Shown here: positions 26,301-37,414 of the stretch, piece by piece
Layout of the letters: each line of letters starts with the position of its first letter
How positions within the stretch are numbered: the stretch's first letter is position 1
Source: Certhia americana
Taxonomy: Eukaryota; Chordata; Aves; Passeriformes; Certhiidae
Direction of reading: 5' to 3'
DNA: 64,000 bases
Assembly: GCA_018697195.1 (NCBI GenBank)
Contig: CM031864.1
Location: forward strand, 19,669,316-19,733,315
Notes under the pieces: generated by a model
What the model saw: only the letters and a program-made list of their open reading frames with translations
What the model was told of the DNA's origin: nothing
The model's database searches: none
Program-made: the position numbers and the translations under genes

Positions 26301-29300
26301 AATACCAGTTTAAGCATTTATTTCTTTCAACAGCATTGTTTGCCATGGAAATTAAGGTCGAAAAAGACATGAAGACAGGCGAAAACACAGTGTTATCAAC
26401 AATACCACTTCCCTCAAAGGAGTTCAAAGAGACAGGGATTAAAGTCTATGATGATGGCAGGAAGTCAGTCTATGCTGTGTCCTCAAATGGGAGCACAACA
26501 CAAAATGGGATGGATGAACTTGCTCCTGTTGAAGTGGAAGATCTGCTGCGGCAGGCAACTGAAAAAAATTCTCAGTCTCCCACAGAGTACCATGAACCTG
26601 TCTTTGCAAACAAATTCTGCAGGCCAGTTACTCCTCAGAAAGAAAAATTAGTCCCTGGACCAAAACCAGAAGGCACTGACAAAAAAGAGATGAATGGATT
26701 TAGCAATCATCAAACAGGGTTCTCCTCCAAAACAGAGCCCTTTATGCAGCAAAATAAAGAAAATGGCCTTGATCTTCCAAAGGTAATACAACCAAAGTCT
26801 CCCTCTCCAATAATTTCCCATACAGAGAAGAAAGTGCACACTAATCCTGAGAACAGGATGACTCATAATGAAGAAAGAAATGCTGCACATGAGGAATTAA
26901 AACCTTACCAGATTACAAGGGAAAGACATAGTGAGACAAGGTTTTTAAATCCCTGTCATCCTAATGAAGCATCCCCTGCCCCTCAAGACGAGGAAGATGT
27001 TCGGTACAACATTGTCCAGGCTGTGCCTTGTTACGTGGATGAGTCTGAACCTGTGACAATGGTTTTCATGGGCTATCAGCGCATTGATGATGATGACACA
27101 GAAGCAAACCAGGAGCTGTCCCCATACGATGGGGTTATCCATGCAGAACTAGTTATCATTGATGACGATGATGAAGATGACAGCAAATCTGAGAAACCAG
27201 CATATCATCCCATAGGCCATTATAGTCAAGTTTACCAGCCACCAAACAGGAAAATCACAGAAGCCCAACAGACAAACCCTGTGAGCACTCTGGGTGCAAG
27301 CCTGAACAAGGTACCCCACAAAAATTCCATCTCCCTACAAGAACAGGAGGAATGCTTAAGCTCACCAACACACCATGCTCATCTTCACAGCCAGATGTCT
27401 GGAGATGGTACAGAAGATCCCTCCCTAACAGGTAACAGAAAAGGAAAATCCTGTCACTGCTGTTTGCTCATGTAGCAAATTGATATTGCTCTTATCTGCT
27501 GGCAACTGTGTCACTTCTTATAGCGTTTGGATTGTTTCAGACTAATACGCTATTAATATTTTTTTTGCTCTTGCTTGTTAACAAATACCAACCTCCATTT
27601 TGGATCTGTTGAATTATTTTGTCTTAGCAATGCGCTAGTTACCACATCAAAATTTGGAAAATAAACTAATCACAGAAGTGCCATTGCTTTTTTATTTGAA
27701 GTAACCTTCAAAGATTAAAAGATGTTCTCTTTCAAGTTCCACTAATGCTACCAAAATTAATAGAATTAGTTTTCATTTCTTGCAGGTAACTAACAGCATT
27801 GCTACTTAACAATTCCTCCTCTCTCACTGGCATGTTTTTCTGCCTGTCTGCATTCCAACTAGTTCCTAGATCATCCACATTACTCCTTAAATAAGAAAGA
27901 CTTCTTAATAAACAGCTTTACTTTGTATTTTTGAGAAATCAACCTTGCCAACATTGTCTTGATAGTGCTTATGCAAGTTTTAACATTTTTTCATTAACTG
28001 AGTTAGACATTTTTATAGCTTCTGAAAGATAATGGAACAGTTTCCATCACTACACACTGTTAGTCCAGTAGTCCAGTTATTTTTGAATACTTTTTATATG
28101 CTATTAATACATACAGCATCTATTTCTTACTATAAAGTTTTATAATAAAAGTTTGAAAGCAATAGCAAAATCTTTCAGAAACATACAAAACTCTTCTTTA
28201 TGATTATGTTGCACTTTAATGTATGCAATTAAACTCCATTTAAATATACTTACACAGCAGCAGATTTCAGAGAATAGTCACATTCCACTTGAAGGAAAGA
28301 ACATTCTGGTTGAATTACAGGAAGATGAGGGGTCCTGATCTTCTCTCCCTCCAGCCAATTTGCAGCAAAAATGTTAGCTTAGACCCTGCCTAAAGCTGTG
28401 GAATTGACAGCCCAGGAATTCTTTACACTACATGTAAATCCAGGAGAGAGAATGACCTTTGGATCATGTAAGAAATTTCAAATATTTTTGCATCAGTAGG
28501 CAGTGATTGGGAAGAGCTGTTCAGCAAGCAAGGCTCTCAGCTTCTAAGAGTATCAACATCACGGAGTCATGCACACAACAGTCAGAAATATTCCAGCAGT
28601 GCTGCCCATGCTTTCTGATCAATCAGGCCACTGCACTTTTCCATTGCTTGAGAGGACCTTTGCTTTCCTTAAGCACCAACTGGAAGCAGAAGTAGTTAGA
28701 ACAGGCAAGATAAACCCCTCGAGAAGCTGCTCCAGCCCATTATGTTATGGGGATGGTCCCTTAATTCCCCCATCACATAAGTATAGGATAATGGAGAAGG
28801 GACACTCACCTACCCACCAGCAGGTTTCTGCTGAGACAGGGTATCCATCTTACAGCCTGCTGAGTGGGTGCTCCTGAACAGATCCTGGGAAAGAGTTGTC
28901 CAGGTAGTAACTGCCAGCTGGCAGTCCCATTCAGGTGAGCCATACCCAGCCCATGAGATGTTAGCTGAGCACCTCTATCCATACCAACCCCCGCTTTTTT
29001 TGTCTCTCAGGAGAAGCATCTGAAATCCCTACATTTTTCCCCTTCCACTCAGGCATTTCCCAAATGATCTGGGTTTTCTCCCATTTGAGGTTAGTGGAAA
29101 ACAAATACTGAATTTCAGAAAAGGGCACTAAGTGCAAGTAGAGTGAAAATATTTGAGACTCTGTCCTGTAAATCTGTATTTGTATTTGGTCTCAGCCATT
29201 TGCTTAGAACTATTCCACCAATAAGAAAACGGCTAACTGGGAAAAATGGGTCCCAGCTAAATTACAAGGAGTTTGGCAATTGCCTTAAAAATTCCCCCAG

Positions 29301-31590
29301 GCAGCACTGCCTCCAAGTGTGTATCTTGATGCCTAGTAGCATTTGGAACTAAGCCATATTCTTCTTTAGCCCCCCACTTATTTATTGCCACTCCCTGGGA
29401 CATTTTTGATCAGTGGAAAAAGCCAGGAAGTGACTCAATCTTTCCCAAACAGCCCTATAATCCTACCGAGACTTCTAAAAGGGAAACAAAATCAGGAAAG
29501 CCTCTCAATCTAGAACAATGTATTATACAAAGCTGTTTCTTAGAGAAATATATTGTTTTCAAAGCAGTCATTGATGCCCACCCTAGCAGGTTCACCCTAA
29601 AGGCCACTAGAGAAAAGAGCGGAGGATATTATTTTGACTCATCCTTCATTACTAAAACAACAAACAGTAAAACAGAAAAACTAATCCTCTCAGAAACTAA
29701 ACCTTTGGGAAGCACTTGCAGCATTTAAGCATTAAACAAGCACTGAAGACTCTGAAAGAAAATGGAAAGCAAAGAAGCACAGGACAGAACAGCATGATGG
29801 TCCCTTATGTAACGATTTTTCTTCAGGAAAGAAATAAACCTTTAGAACAAGTTAGTGAATTAGTTAGCAATGGCCAAGGACAAGGAAGCAGAAGCATTGT
29901 TCCATGTGTCAATCTATACAGAAACATATCAGATTAAATTAGGAGTTTTCATGCCCACAATCTTACAAAGATGTAGGACATACCTCTTTCCATATAGAAG
30001 CAATTTTCCTTCCCCCACAAGCTCCATTTCCCACCAATATCTCAAAGTATGTGCCCTCAGAAAAAGCACACAGAGAAAAGGATGACAACACTATAATTGG
30101 TGCATCCATATTTGCATTATTAGACCTTATTTTCTTCTTTAAATTTCAGGCAAATTAAATCAAGTGCAAATGTTTTGAAGATGCAATATTCATTAGGGAA
30201 ATGAAAAGTCCTTGGGAGGGAACAAAGGCTAGACATAGTGAAATGAATAAGGAAATGCAAAACTAAAGCTGAATAAGCAGCAAAACCTACTGACAGTGTG
30301 GAACAGGCTCTCACGGGACACAAAGGTCCAAGGCTTTTGGCAGCTAGCTAGTCTAGATGAGCTTTTTTTTTTCCTACCACTGGAAGCTTTGCAACCTTCA
30401 AAAAACACAATGGAGACACCTCCATTTGTGTTGAAGAACGTAAAATACAAAAGTCCTTTTTAATAAAGATTCATGCACACCATCTGTTTCTGTAATGTAT
30501 AGAGCAATACAAAAAAAGACTATGAGCAATAAGTGAGGCATCAAACTGACTGTTCTCAAACCATGACCAGGGCTTGAATCCTTCAGGATTCCTCAGCCTG
30601 TAAAAAGTACACAGTGTCTTTGTAAGAGCTAAGGTTAACATCAGTGGCTCTGTGATATAAAGTTACACTCAGATGCTTCTATGATTTGCATCAACTTCAG
30701 CATTCAAAACATAATTTGAGTTGGACATTTGCTGACATGTGTAAATCAAGTAAACAGCTGCTTTGACCCCTCGTGTCTCAGCAGAGAGACAAATGCAGGG
30801 TGCAGGAATGAGACGTGCTATTTTTGGTGACTCTTCAAACTAACAGGTCAGAGTAATGGAGATTAATCCCATTGCATTCTCAGATCAACAATGTGCTGGG
30901 GGGAGGCTTTTGCATGTCAAACAACGGCATTATATTGCTGTTCTAAAAATATCCTTAACGTTATATCATTGCTGTCCCTTCCAAACTTACCCACATTATA
31001 GCCAGGTACAGACAACAGCCATACCAATGTTTATACAGGTACTGTTACTGCTTCAGATGAAATCAGGAATGTGACTAACTCCCACTCTGACTCACAGCAC
31101 CGGGAAGAGAGCAAAGTTTTTTCTGAGCATCACAGAAAAGGAAAAGGTTTTTCCAAACAGTTACAGCTCCCACTGAGGAGTTTAGATTAAACAAAGGGCT
31201 TGTTTAATTATTCATGCATCCTTTTAATCTGTCAGCATCCAGTCAAGGGCAAAACCAACTCTGTGTAATGTGTTAGTGAAGGTAACAGAGACAAAACAGA
31301 AGATAGCTGTGCTAATTTTTAAATAGCAATTTTGGAGTAATTTCTTAATATACTCACTTTATTAAAAAATTGCAAGAACTAACACCTTCTACTGATTTCT
31401 TTCTGTAACACTAAAACAATGCTTATTCTGCTGGATTAACCACTGGAGGTATGTGTGTTCTTCATTTTTCCTAAATAAGGAGATTTTACTTCAGAAATAG
31501 AAAGGAATACTTAAAATGCAATGGCTTTGTTTGTTTATTTTTGCAGCTCTGAGGATGAGAATGGCAAAGCTGGGGAAAAAGGTGCTTTAA
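8282..31590 (+). CDS. PALMD: Palmdelphin (whole coding span, eight coding exons)
   Basis: Joining 8282-8326, 13593-13673, 19035-19165, 24393-24507, 25386-25419, 25516-25626, 26334-27431 and 31547-31590 gives 1659 nt, a 552-residue protein plus stop. Human palmdelphin is 551 residues. It is recognised from the start MEEAELLKERFQAIT, the Lys/Glu-rich coiled coil (about residues 1-125), the paralemmin motif VYDDGRKSVYAV (about residues 210-221), and the late blocks EDVRYNIV, EPVTMVFMGYQ, HAELVIIDDDD, YHPIGHYSQVYQP and HKNSISLQEQEE. It ends LRMRMAKLGKKVL. Palmdelphin is a cytosolic, peripheral-membrane member of the paralemmin family linked to cell shape and myogenic or endothelial functions (family knowledge). 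This spliced form has no CaaX box, as in mammals. All introns are GT-AG and every phase closes. It is convergent with FRRS1. Confidence 0.95.
9280..9325. repeat. 20-bp direct repeat rich in TAAT cores
   Basis: GGAATCTAATAGGTTTTAAT (9280-9299) and GGAATCTAATTGGTTTTAAT (9306-9325) differ at one base. Confidence 0.8.
11943..12009. repeat. A/T-only low-complexity tract
   Basis: Near-pure TATAAATA/ATATTA sequence of about 67 bases inside the first PALMD coding intron. Confidence 0.85.
13593..13673 (+). CDS. PALMD: PALMD coding exon 2
   Basis: It encodes residues 16-42 (DKRKLQEEITQKR...KHQHLK), 27 codons, phase 0 at both ends. The acceptor is TTAATTTGTAG and the donor AAG|GTCAGT. It is strongly charged and heptad-like, part of the N-terminal coiled coil. 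The order and length match human palmdelphin. Confidence 0.95.
13674..19034 (+). other. PALMD: PALMD intron after coding exon 2
   Basis: A 5.4 kb AT-rich intron. The 15240-15310 stretch is a TATAC/TTTAAATATA low-complexity patch. Nothing else was recognised. Confidence 0.85.
19035..19165 (+). CDS. PALMD: PALMD coding exon 3
   Basis: It encodes residues 43-85 plus two bases of codon 86: KKVLREKWLLDGF, then a Glu/Gln-rich helix to EQDIF. The acceptor follows TTTTTCCCCATCAG and the donor is TTCAG|GTAGGG. The motif REKWLLDG is a paralemmin-family signature. The phase-2 end joins directly to the exon at 24393, or through the candidate cassette at 22489. Confidence 0.95.
22489..22602 (+). CDS. PALMD: Candidate in-frame cassette exon of PALMD
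   Basis: A pyrimidine tract (about 22455-22484) followed by TTCAAG makes a strong acceptor, and GTGAGT starts at 22603. The enclosed 114 nt is a multiple of three with phase 2 at both ends, exactly the phase of the junction it interrupts. In that frame it is open for 38 codons. It reads SIPKIFPPLRTPVHPEMF, then a hydrophobic end KLTIFQPIMLL. It would insert a proline-rich segment between residues 85 and 87 of the coiled coil. I do not recognise the sequence as a known palmdelphin segment. It could be a pseudo-exon. The splice sites and phase are seen; use of the exon is inferred. Confidence 0.33.
24295..24326. repeat. 16-bp tandem duplication near a PALMD acceptor
   Basis: TGTCCATATTCCCATA is followed directly by TGTCCATACTCCCATA. 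A small inverted repeat GAGTTG-CAT-CAACTC follows at 24327-24341. Confidence 0.8.
24393..24507 (+). CDS. PALMD: PALMD coding exon 4
   Basis: It completes Arg86 and encodes residues 87-124, LEKEIEALER... to KTTEDIIK. The acceptor is GATTGCAG and the donor AAG|GTTAGT. It is the C-terminal half of the coiled coil. AILKKLKSIE-TTEDII matches the palmdelphin family closely. Confidence 0.95.
24508..25385 (+). other. PALMD: PALMD intron after coding exon 4
   Basis: A short AT-rich intron with no recognised content. Confidence 0.85.
25386..25419 (+). CDS. PALMD: PALMD coding exon 5 (microexon)
   Basis: A 34-nt exon encoding SVKTEKAGFEK (residues 125-135) plus one base of codon 136. The acceptor is TTTCCCACCTAG and the donor G|GTACGT. 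It is too short for any ORF listing and is placed by phase and by family resemblance (human begins SVKVE). Confidence 0.9.
25516..25626 (+). CDS. PALMD: PALMD coding exon 6
   Basis: It completes Glu136 and encodes residues 137-172, AADYIYASIPDLPKYFRP... to DDEEKRK. The acceptor is TTTACTCAG and the donor AAAG|GTACTG. The IYA-IPDLPK block is conserved in palmdelphin. Confidence 0.93.
25627..26333 (+). other. PALMD: PALMD intron after coding exon 6
   Basis: A 707-bp intron with a TTTCTTTCAACAG acceptor. No further content was recognised. Confidence 0.85.
26334..27431 (+). CDS. PALMD: PALMD coding exon 7 (large exon)
   Basis: It completes Ala173 and encodes residues 174-538 plus one base of codon 539. 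It opens LFAMEIKVEKDMKTGENT and carries IKVYDDGRKSVYAV, the LAPVEVEDLLRQATEKNSQS block, the acidic stretch IIDDDDEDDSKSE, and the end GDGTEDPSLT. The open frame runs upstream of the acceptor to 26288, but that part is intron. The normal donor is ACAG|GTAACA at 27432. If the donor is ignored the frame stays open to a stop at 27473-27475 (see the alternative tail). Confidence 0.96.
27432..27475 (+). CDS. PALMD: Alternative CaaX C-terminal tail of PALMD (read-through of exon 7 donor)
   Basis: Reading past the exon 7 donor adds GNRKGKSCHCCLLM and a stop, 14 residues, the same number as the spliced ending from codon 539 on. Either form is therefore 552 residues. The ending is basic residues, C-x-C-C, then a CaaX box C-L-L-M. 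That is the arrangement of the lipidated C terminus of paralemmin-1, where the CaaX cysteine is prenylated and neighbouring cysteines are palmitoylated (family knowledge). Met in the last position favours farnesylation. AATAAA at 27660 could end such a transcript. The sequence is seen; expression and lipidation are inferred. Confidence 0.55.
27660..27665 (+). terminator. PALMD: AATAAA poly(A) signal for the CaaX isoform
   Basis: AATAAA lies 185 bases after the read-through stop. A T-rich element (TTGCTTTTTTATTT) follows about 20 bases later, as expected around a cleavage site. AATAAA also occurs at 27907-27912 and 28144-28149 as alternatives. Confidence 0.35.
31547..31590 (+). CDS. PALMD: PALMD coding exon 8 (last)
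   Basis: It completes Ala539 and encodes LRMRMAKLGKKVL and TAA. The acceptor is TTATTTTTGCAG. The ending matches human palmdelphin (LRMRMAKLGKKVI) in all but the last residue, which fixes the main isoform without a CaaX box. Confidence 0.96.
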
Positions 31591-32035
31591 CAGCTGTAAT
31601 GACATGGAAGTAAAATTTGCCACTCAAAGCAGATAAAGCTAAGAAGACTTTCTTCCACATACTTTTCCTGGATCATAATACTTGGTTTGCTACTCTGTTT
31701 CATGGGTTATTTTGCCCTCTGCATAATGCAATGGACTTCAAAAGACTTTCAGAGTTGACCAACTGCCACATACACACAAATCACATCCTGGATTTTGTCA
31801 AAAGTAGTGGGAAGTTACCTAAGGCCATAAATGAAGTGTATATACAAGTATGAAGACACGTGCATACCTGTTCTAACAATCAGAAATATGCTGTTGCTAT
31901 ATACACAGAGCAGATAAACACCAATCTCCATGGATCTCCATGGGACATTGTTCCACATTAAAGTGTGCCAATCTATCTGATTTTGACTGAAAATGCTGTT
32001 CCAGCATTCATTTTTTAAAAGCATTGCTTAATAAA
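31591..32035 (+). other. PALMD: PALMD 3' UTR
   Basis: Untranslated sequence from the TAA to the first AATAAA (32030-32035). A longer UTR using later signals is possible. Confidence 0.6.
32030..32035 (+). terminator. PALMD: Probable PALMD poly(A) signal
   Basis: AATAAA 440 bases after the stop codon, followed by GTGAGAGAGG within about 15 bases. It is the first canonical signal after the main stop. Confidence 0.55.
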
Positions 32036-35000
32036 AAGCAAAATGTGAGAGAGGAGCAGGAATTAATGTAGATATAAAAAGTGCTTTCCAATTATACTAC
32101 TTTGGATGAAATGTAAAGCATTCCTTTTTAAGTGATAGCAGAACAAACCAAAAATAATTAAGCCAGCATATTTAAATATTTAGCCACCTTCTAGAGCTCT
32201 ACAGTCCATTCACCTTTCTATGTTACATATGACAGCGTAGCCATCCTCACATCCTGCTCTCTTCACCATCCCACAAACATGCTGCCTACCCACAACCTCA
32301 CAGATCAATTCTGTGCATAATAATTTGAACAGCCTGACCTCCTGAGCATGGTTTCACCTCCCAGCTTGCTGATAATGCCCTGCTTTTCCAAGAAACTTGT
32401 CACCAGACAGGCAGTGCCTGTCTTTCAGAAAAAAGCAACCAAACAAAAAACCAAAACCAAACAAAAAACCCCAACAACAGAAAAAAATCCCAACAACCGT
32501 GCTGTTTAGGTTTCAGTTGCCTGGGGAGCTAAAATCAGGCAAGCCTCCCATCAGAAATACTGAGTTGCTGGTAGCTTGTCCTGCAGCTGAAAACAAAGAT
32601 CTGTTATGGGTGCAGCCATGGCTGGGCACAGTTCTCCAGGTTGGACCTGGAGAGTTTCAATGCTCCCACCAAAAAACAGGTTAATTCTTTCCACATGATA
32701 GAGGAGATATGGGCCCTAAAAGCAGGTTCAATCACATCTAGAAAAATCACATCCAAATCAGATTTTCCAGAATGTAGTTCTTGGGAGAAAAAGTGCCTCA
32801 TAGCACACTACAGCATTACACTCAAATCAGCCCAACAGCTTTAACTCACTAGGTCTTAGCCTCATTTGTAACACTAAATAGATAAAGCTCAGGTTTTGTT
32901 ATTCTGGTATAGCTGACTTAAATTATGCACCAGCAAGAAAAAAAAAATAGCTGTAATTTTTAACTGGTATTCTTTTCAAAGCAGGAAACTGAAGTTACTA
33001 CCTCATAGTGAGGCACGATGGTAGTAATTGACTGATTTGTAGCCTCTAAACATTTGGTGGCTCCCAGTCTGATGTGGGTAATAATCTCAAATTTTAAGAC
33101 TTGTCAGAAATAGTTACTTGGAGAGTGGAATAGTAAATAAGAATAAATTTTATTATAGTACACTTCCTCTATGTCTATCCTGTTGTTTGTTGTTGTTGTT
33201 TTATAGTGGGTTTTTTCCTTATGCTTCTTCTGTTATTCGCTGGTTGTGAGAGCAGAAGGCTTCAGCCTCACCTCTTAAGGACACAGCAAGAAATGAGAGT
33301 AGGTGAGTGATATGAAGTAGTCACAAACAGTTTTTGTAACAGCAGCAGATGCCTATGGACACTTGTCCTCTGCTCCCCCCACAACCTGTACTAATTAACT
33401 TTTATAATATGGAGAAGGGAACAACTACCATCACAACACTATTCAAAGTAGTTTAAAGGAAAGACTGAAAAGTTTCGTGCTTCTGGAAAGTAGGAACGTT
33501 CATCATCTGAGTGTTACAGCCCCAGAGCTTGCTTTCATCTTGTATCAACAAGAGCAGAAATACAAGGTGGCAAATCATCTTTCCAAGTGTCAGTAGAGAT
33601 GCCATGCAAAAATCTAATTCATCATTAAAGCCAAGTGATTTCTAAGGCCCCACAAGACAAACGTCTCTCTGAAGCAAAGCTGAAACTGCAGTCCTTCTTA
33701 AGTGCAGTATCATTTGTGTGAGATGACTGTCATAAACAGCTGGTTCAGAGTGATGCAGTTTTGTGGTTTACATTATGTAAAGTCACTTTTGCACAGCACA
33801 AGGAAGACCAACAGAAGCTAGACAGTGGTTGAACTAGGTCAGGTATGAAATAAACCAGGTGGTTCCAAGCATGTTCTGAAGAATTTGTCCTGTGCTAGTT
33901 CTGCTGTGCCACTTACTCAGGTACATGCAACAGTTTCACCATCACACAAAGCCCCTAGAAAAGTCAGAATCAGATTTATGTGAGCAAAGAATTTCTCAGA
34001 CCTACTAGCAGATCGTCCCTGTTAACCATCCTTCCATTCACTTGGACACTTCTTACTTCAGCCTGCACAAAAGGTCTAAACCCACTGAGGTATTAGCTTT
34101 GCAGAGAAATGCAGAATACTGCAGTTTGTCCTTAGCAATCGCTGTTCATCTTCGCTTTTTTGGGAAAGGATATACCCACATGACAAAAGAAAACCATCCA
34201 TATCTGCTCAAACAAAAGCTTAAGCATAGCTATCAAGCAAACACCCATTCCATAATTTCTATCTGTATGAGTTGGCTTGAATTTAAAGATTGAGCTTCCT
34301 AATAAACCTTGAGAATTTTTCCAATTAGTTCATATAGGAACACTTCCTGTTTCAGAAAACCTTTACATGTCAACCTCTCGCTGAGTTTACAGAAAGCAAG
34401 CAAACAGCAGTGCTGTTATTTGTACAAGGGCGCCACGTAGTGTTACAGCCTGATGGGACACAAAGCAGGTAAGCTCTCTGCAGCCCTTCCTGGGTAAAGA
34501 AAAAACAAGGCCATTATTACACGGAAACGGACATCTCCCAATCTCGTGATTTTTGACAAAACAGAAAACAATGTAGCACTCAATGTAAGAAGGAGAAATG
34601 AAATACACCTTCCCCTGATTCGTGCTGCAGCCTGAAATGCCAACCAACTAAAAATTACTTAAAGACAAAGTAGCCGTGAACTCCATTATATTTGTACCAC
34701 ATAATTTTTGTTCAAAGCACAGGTAAAGAACATCATTTGCAGCTAAGTCAAGAGCAAATGACCAGTATTTGGATGCTGCACCTAACAATCAAAACAGCAA
34801 ACTACTTACAAGACATTTCACGAATTACTACTCATCATATATTTTCTTGCCAGTATCAAACCCTTCCAGATTTTTTTTCAAAGGATTACACAAAAAAAAC
34901 TTTGGAAGACGCCAGAATACAATGACACGTTACTTCCTCTTACTAGTTATGCAGGAAAAGGGCCAGAGTGGTGGTGTGAAGAGAAATTATGTTAAATTAG

Positions 35001-37298
35001 CAAGTCTTTCTTTCAATCAATTAAGCTACAATACTGCACATAATGACGCCCGTAAGAAATTAGACAATACTGCAAGCAGTGAGAAGAAAAAGGTTATCCA
35101 GAGCAACTGACAATTTTGCCAGTTTTAAAGTTGTATTAGATGTGGAACAAAGACTTTTTTTTTTTTCTTGAGGAAAAGAAACTACTATAAAAAGTGACAC
35201 TATTTAACATTCAATTTCAATAATAAGTTTCTCCAGGAAGGATTTACGTAACTTTAATTTATAAAACAACATCTACAAAACCCAGACAATCCATTTTGCT
35301 CCTAGGCAAGACTTATCCAGTTTCCTTTTGACAGCATTTTCACATTACTAAAAGGGACAAGAACTTTTATTGAGATATTTACATTCATGTTTTAAAACCC
35401 ATGTTCATTGTCACACATAAATGAAACAACCCTCAGTACAGCTATTGTATTACAGAAAGAATTTGGCATTAAGGTTAATTTAAAAAACCATCAATCATGC
35501 CTTGGTTGAGTGGTTTTTCCTCTAAACTCACAGAAGACGCAAGAGCCCCACAAAACTTTAGCAGTAGATGAGCCTGAGATTCCCAGGCTTTTGAGATCAG
35601 AGTTCTCTAAAAAAACCTCACACCCACACAGTTGGCCCCATGCTTCTTGTCCTTCAGCCTGGGTTGTGACTCATTTCTTTGTAGACTCCCTTTCCCAATC
35701 TACACATGACTTTTCTAAGGGAGATGATTCAACTTGGATTTAGTCAGCTGCTGCTAACAAAGGGTCTAATCCCAGCTCCATAACTGTCCTTATGGCTAAA
35801 TCAGATATGTGAGCAGCCAAAAGATCTGAATTCAAACAAATCTGTAGCTTCCTGAATATTACCTGTCCATGCAACAGGCTGTACTATGGACTTTGGGAAG
35901 GTGGGAGAAGAAACAGAACCAGACAGCTTTGGTTAACTGCAGAGAGCCACCACCTGACCCACACTTACAAGTATTTTAGAGCTGGCCACACTTGCAGAGA
36001 TGTTGCTGGAAAAGTCTATAACAAGTGAGGCCTCACTACTCACTAGTCTATCCAATATTCCCAACACCTTCATTCCCCAGTAGGCCTAGCTGAAAAATAC
36101 ATCTTGAACTGTTACAACTAAAAATCGATACTTTTCAGCAAGAAAAATGAAGACCTGTGGGAGCAAGCTGTTCATAGCCACAAAACAACTGCAAAGTACT
36201 GTAACTGCACTGCACATTAAGGTTTCATTTCCAGAATGCCATTTCAAGAGTATTCTTCCATACTTAGGCAAACCATGTACAAAATACGTGAAATGATAGT
36301 CTCTTTCTAGTCTCTGCACCTAGTTCAGATATTTGGAGAAACCTTTTGTTGACTAAAAAATTGCCCTCCAATATTCTTTCAGAATAGAATTCTTATAGTT
36401 CTGTGTTCTAGATATGCCAACTCAAAGGACTCTCACTCAACACTAACAGAAGCTGCTTTTCCTGAAGTCAACCTAGCTCCCAATTTACATTTCGCTCAAT
36501 AGCACAAATACAACTGCAACATTCCAGAGCAAGTATTTTCACTTCCATTAAAGCATCAGTTGGAATAAATCCATCTTATTCACATAGTCAAGTAATTCAG
36601 AAGCCACAAGCAACCAGACAGTAAAAGAGAAATCCACAAACACAGCTAGCTTCTTCCTGGTTTGAGTTTTAGATAAGTTATGATAGGTTTAATGCATTTA
36701 TATTGCAAACATGTTTTCTCTTTATGACTCAGAAGCACCAAGAGGGATATGAGAGCAGTATTTTGAGTGAGGCAAATGACGGTCTTCTTAAAGGCCTGAA
36801 GTTCCTAAACTCCTGTGCTTCTTGTGTAAGTATACTTAGAGCAGACAGTGCTTTTCACATTTTACTTTTTTCTATTTAGCTCATGAATCAATCTGCATTT
36901 GTGACAATCTTTCACTAAGTTTTGTGGTTTGTTTGGTTGGGTGTTTCTTTATGCACAAAACTGTCAAGAGTAGGAAGCTGGCATATCACGTATTAGAACA
37001 CAGTGAAGTGGACAAATTAATCTGGATCAGTCATATCTTACCAGTTCACCCAATAATATTTACAAAAGGTTTAGGAAACTGACTATCCAAATAACATTTT
37101 CAGCACATCTTCTCAGTCTTCACCTATAAGCCTCAATCAAGTTAACTAGTGTGCTTAAAAAATAGAGATTTCTTTCCTTACTCAGGCAAAAGTTCCTGTT
37201 GAAAGTCCCATCAGAAGACAGCTTTTGTAGGACTGCAGGATTCCTCTCTAGATTTGAATTCCAAATCTCCCTAACACTGAGCATGACATGCATGTGCT
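32036..37298. other. Tail-to-tail intergenic region PALMD / FRRS1
   Basis: About 5.3 kb between two convergent genes. It includes an A/C-rich simple tract (about 32427-32510), a TTG run near 33185-33200 and a T-run at about 35156-35166. No recognisable gene or transposon. Open frames of 60-113 codons look like chance. Part of it may be FRRS1 3' UTR if the proximal poly(A) signal is not the main one. Confidence 0.7.
32427..32510. repeat. A/C-rich low-complexity tract
   Basis: Irregular AACCAAACAAAAAACC-type units. They produce the Lys/Pro/Asn-rich open frame from 32397, which is compositional, not a gene. Confidence 0.7.
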
Positions 37299-37304
37299 TT
37301 TATT
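37299..37304 (-). terminator. FRRS1: Probable FRRS1 poly(A) signal
   Basis: TTTATT on the given strand is AATAAA on the minus strand, 110 bases after the FRRS1 stop. It is followed on that strand by TGTCATGCTCAGTGTTAGGG, a GU-rich context. A longer 3' UTR, for example to TTTATT near 35365, cannot be excluded. Confidence 0.45.
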
Positions 37305-37414
37305 CTTCAATTACATCTTCATGGACATTTTGAGAAAAAAGTTTTAATAAAAAGTATTCCTTGCAGATTTTTCAACTGCACAGTATTTTGTCACAAAATT
37401 CTCAAATACTAATT

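Larger units (their letters stand above)
27432..31546 (+). other. PALMD: PALMD last intron
   Basis: A 4.1 kb intron in the fully spliced transcript. Its first about 250 or 700 bases may instead be the 3' UTR of the CaaX isoform, with AATAAA at 27660, 27907 and 28144. No other exon is supported. Confidence 0.8.

Noticed and set aside
26288..26333. Upstream extension of the large PALMD open frame
   Set aside because: It starts at TTG, lies before a clear TTTCAACAG acceptor, and would break the join to Ala173. It is intron.
32397..32684. 95-codon frame with a Lys/Pro/Gln-rich start
   Set aside because: The unusual composition comes from an A/C-rich simple repeat, not from a protein.
34430..34445. 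TGGCGCCC on the minus strand, resembling the first bases of a retroviral lysine-tRNA primer site
   Set aside because: Only eight bases match; there is no LTR pair, no polypurine tract and no retroviral reading frame nearby. Coincidence.
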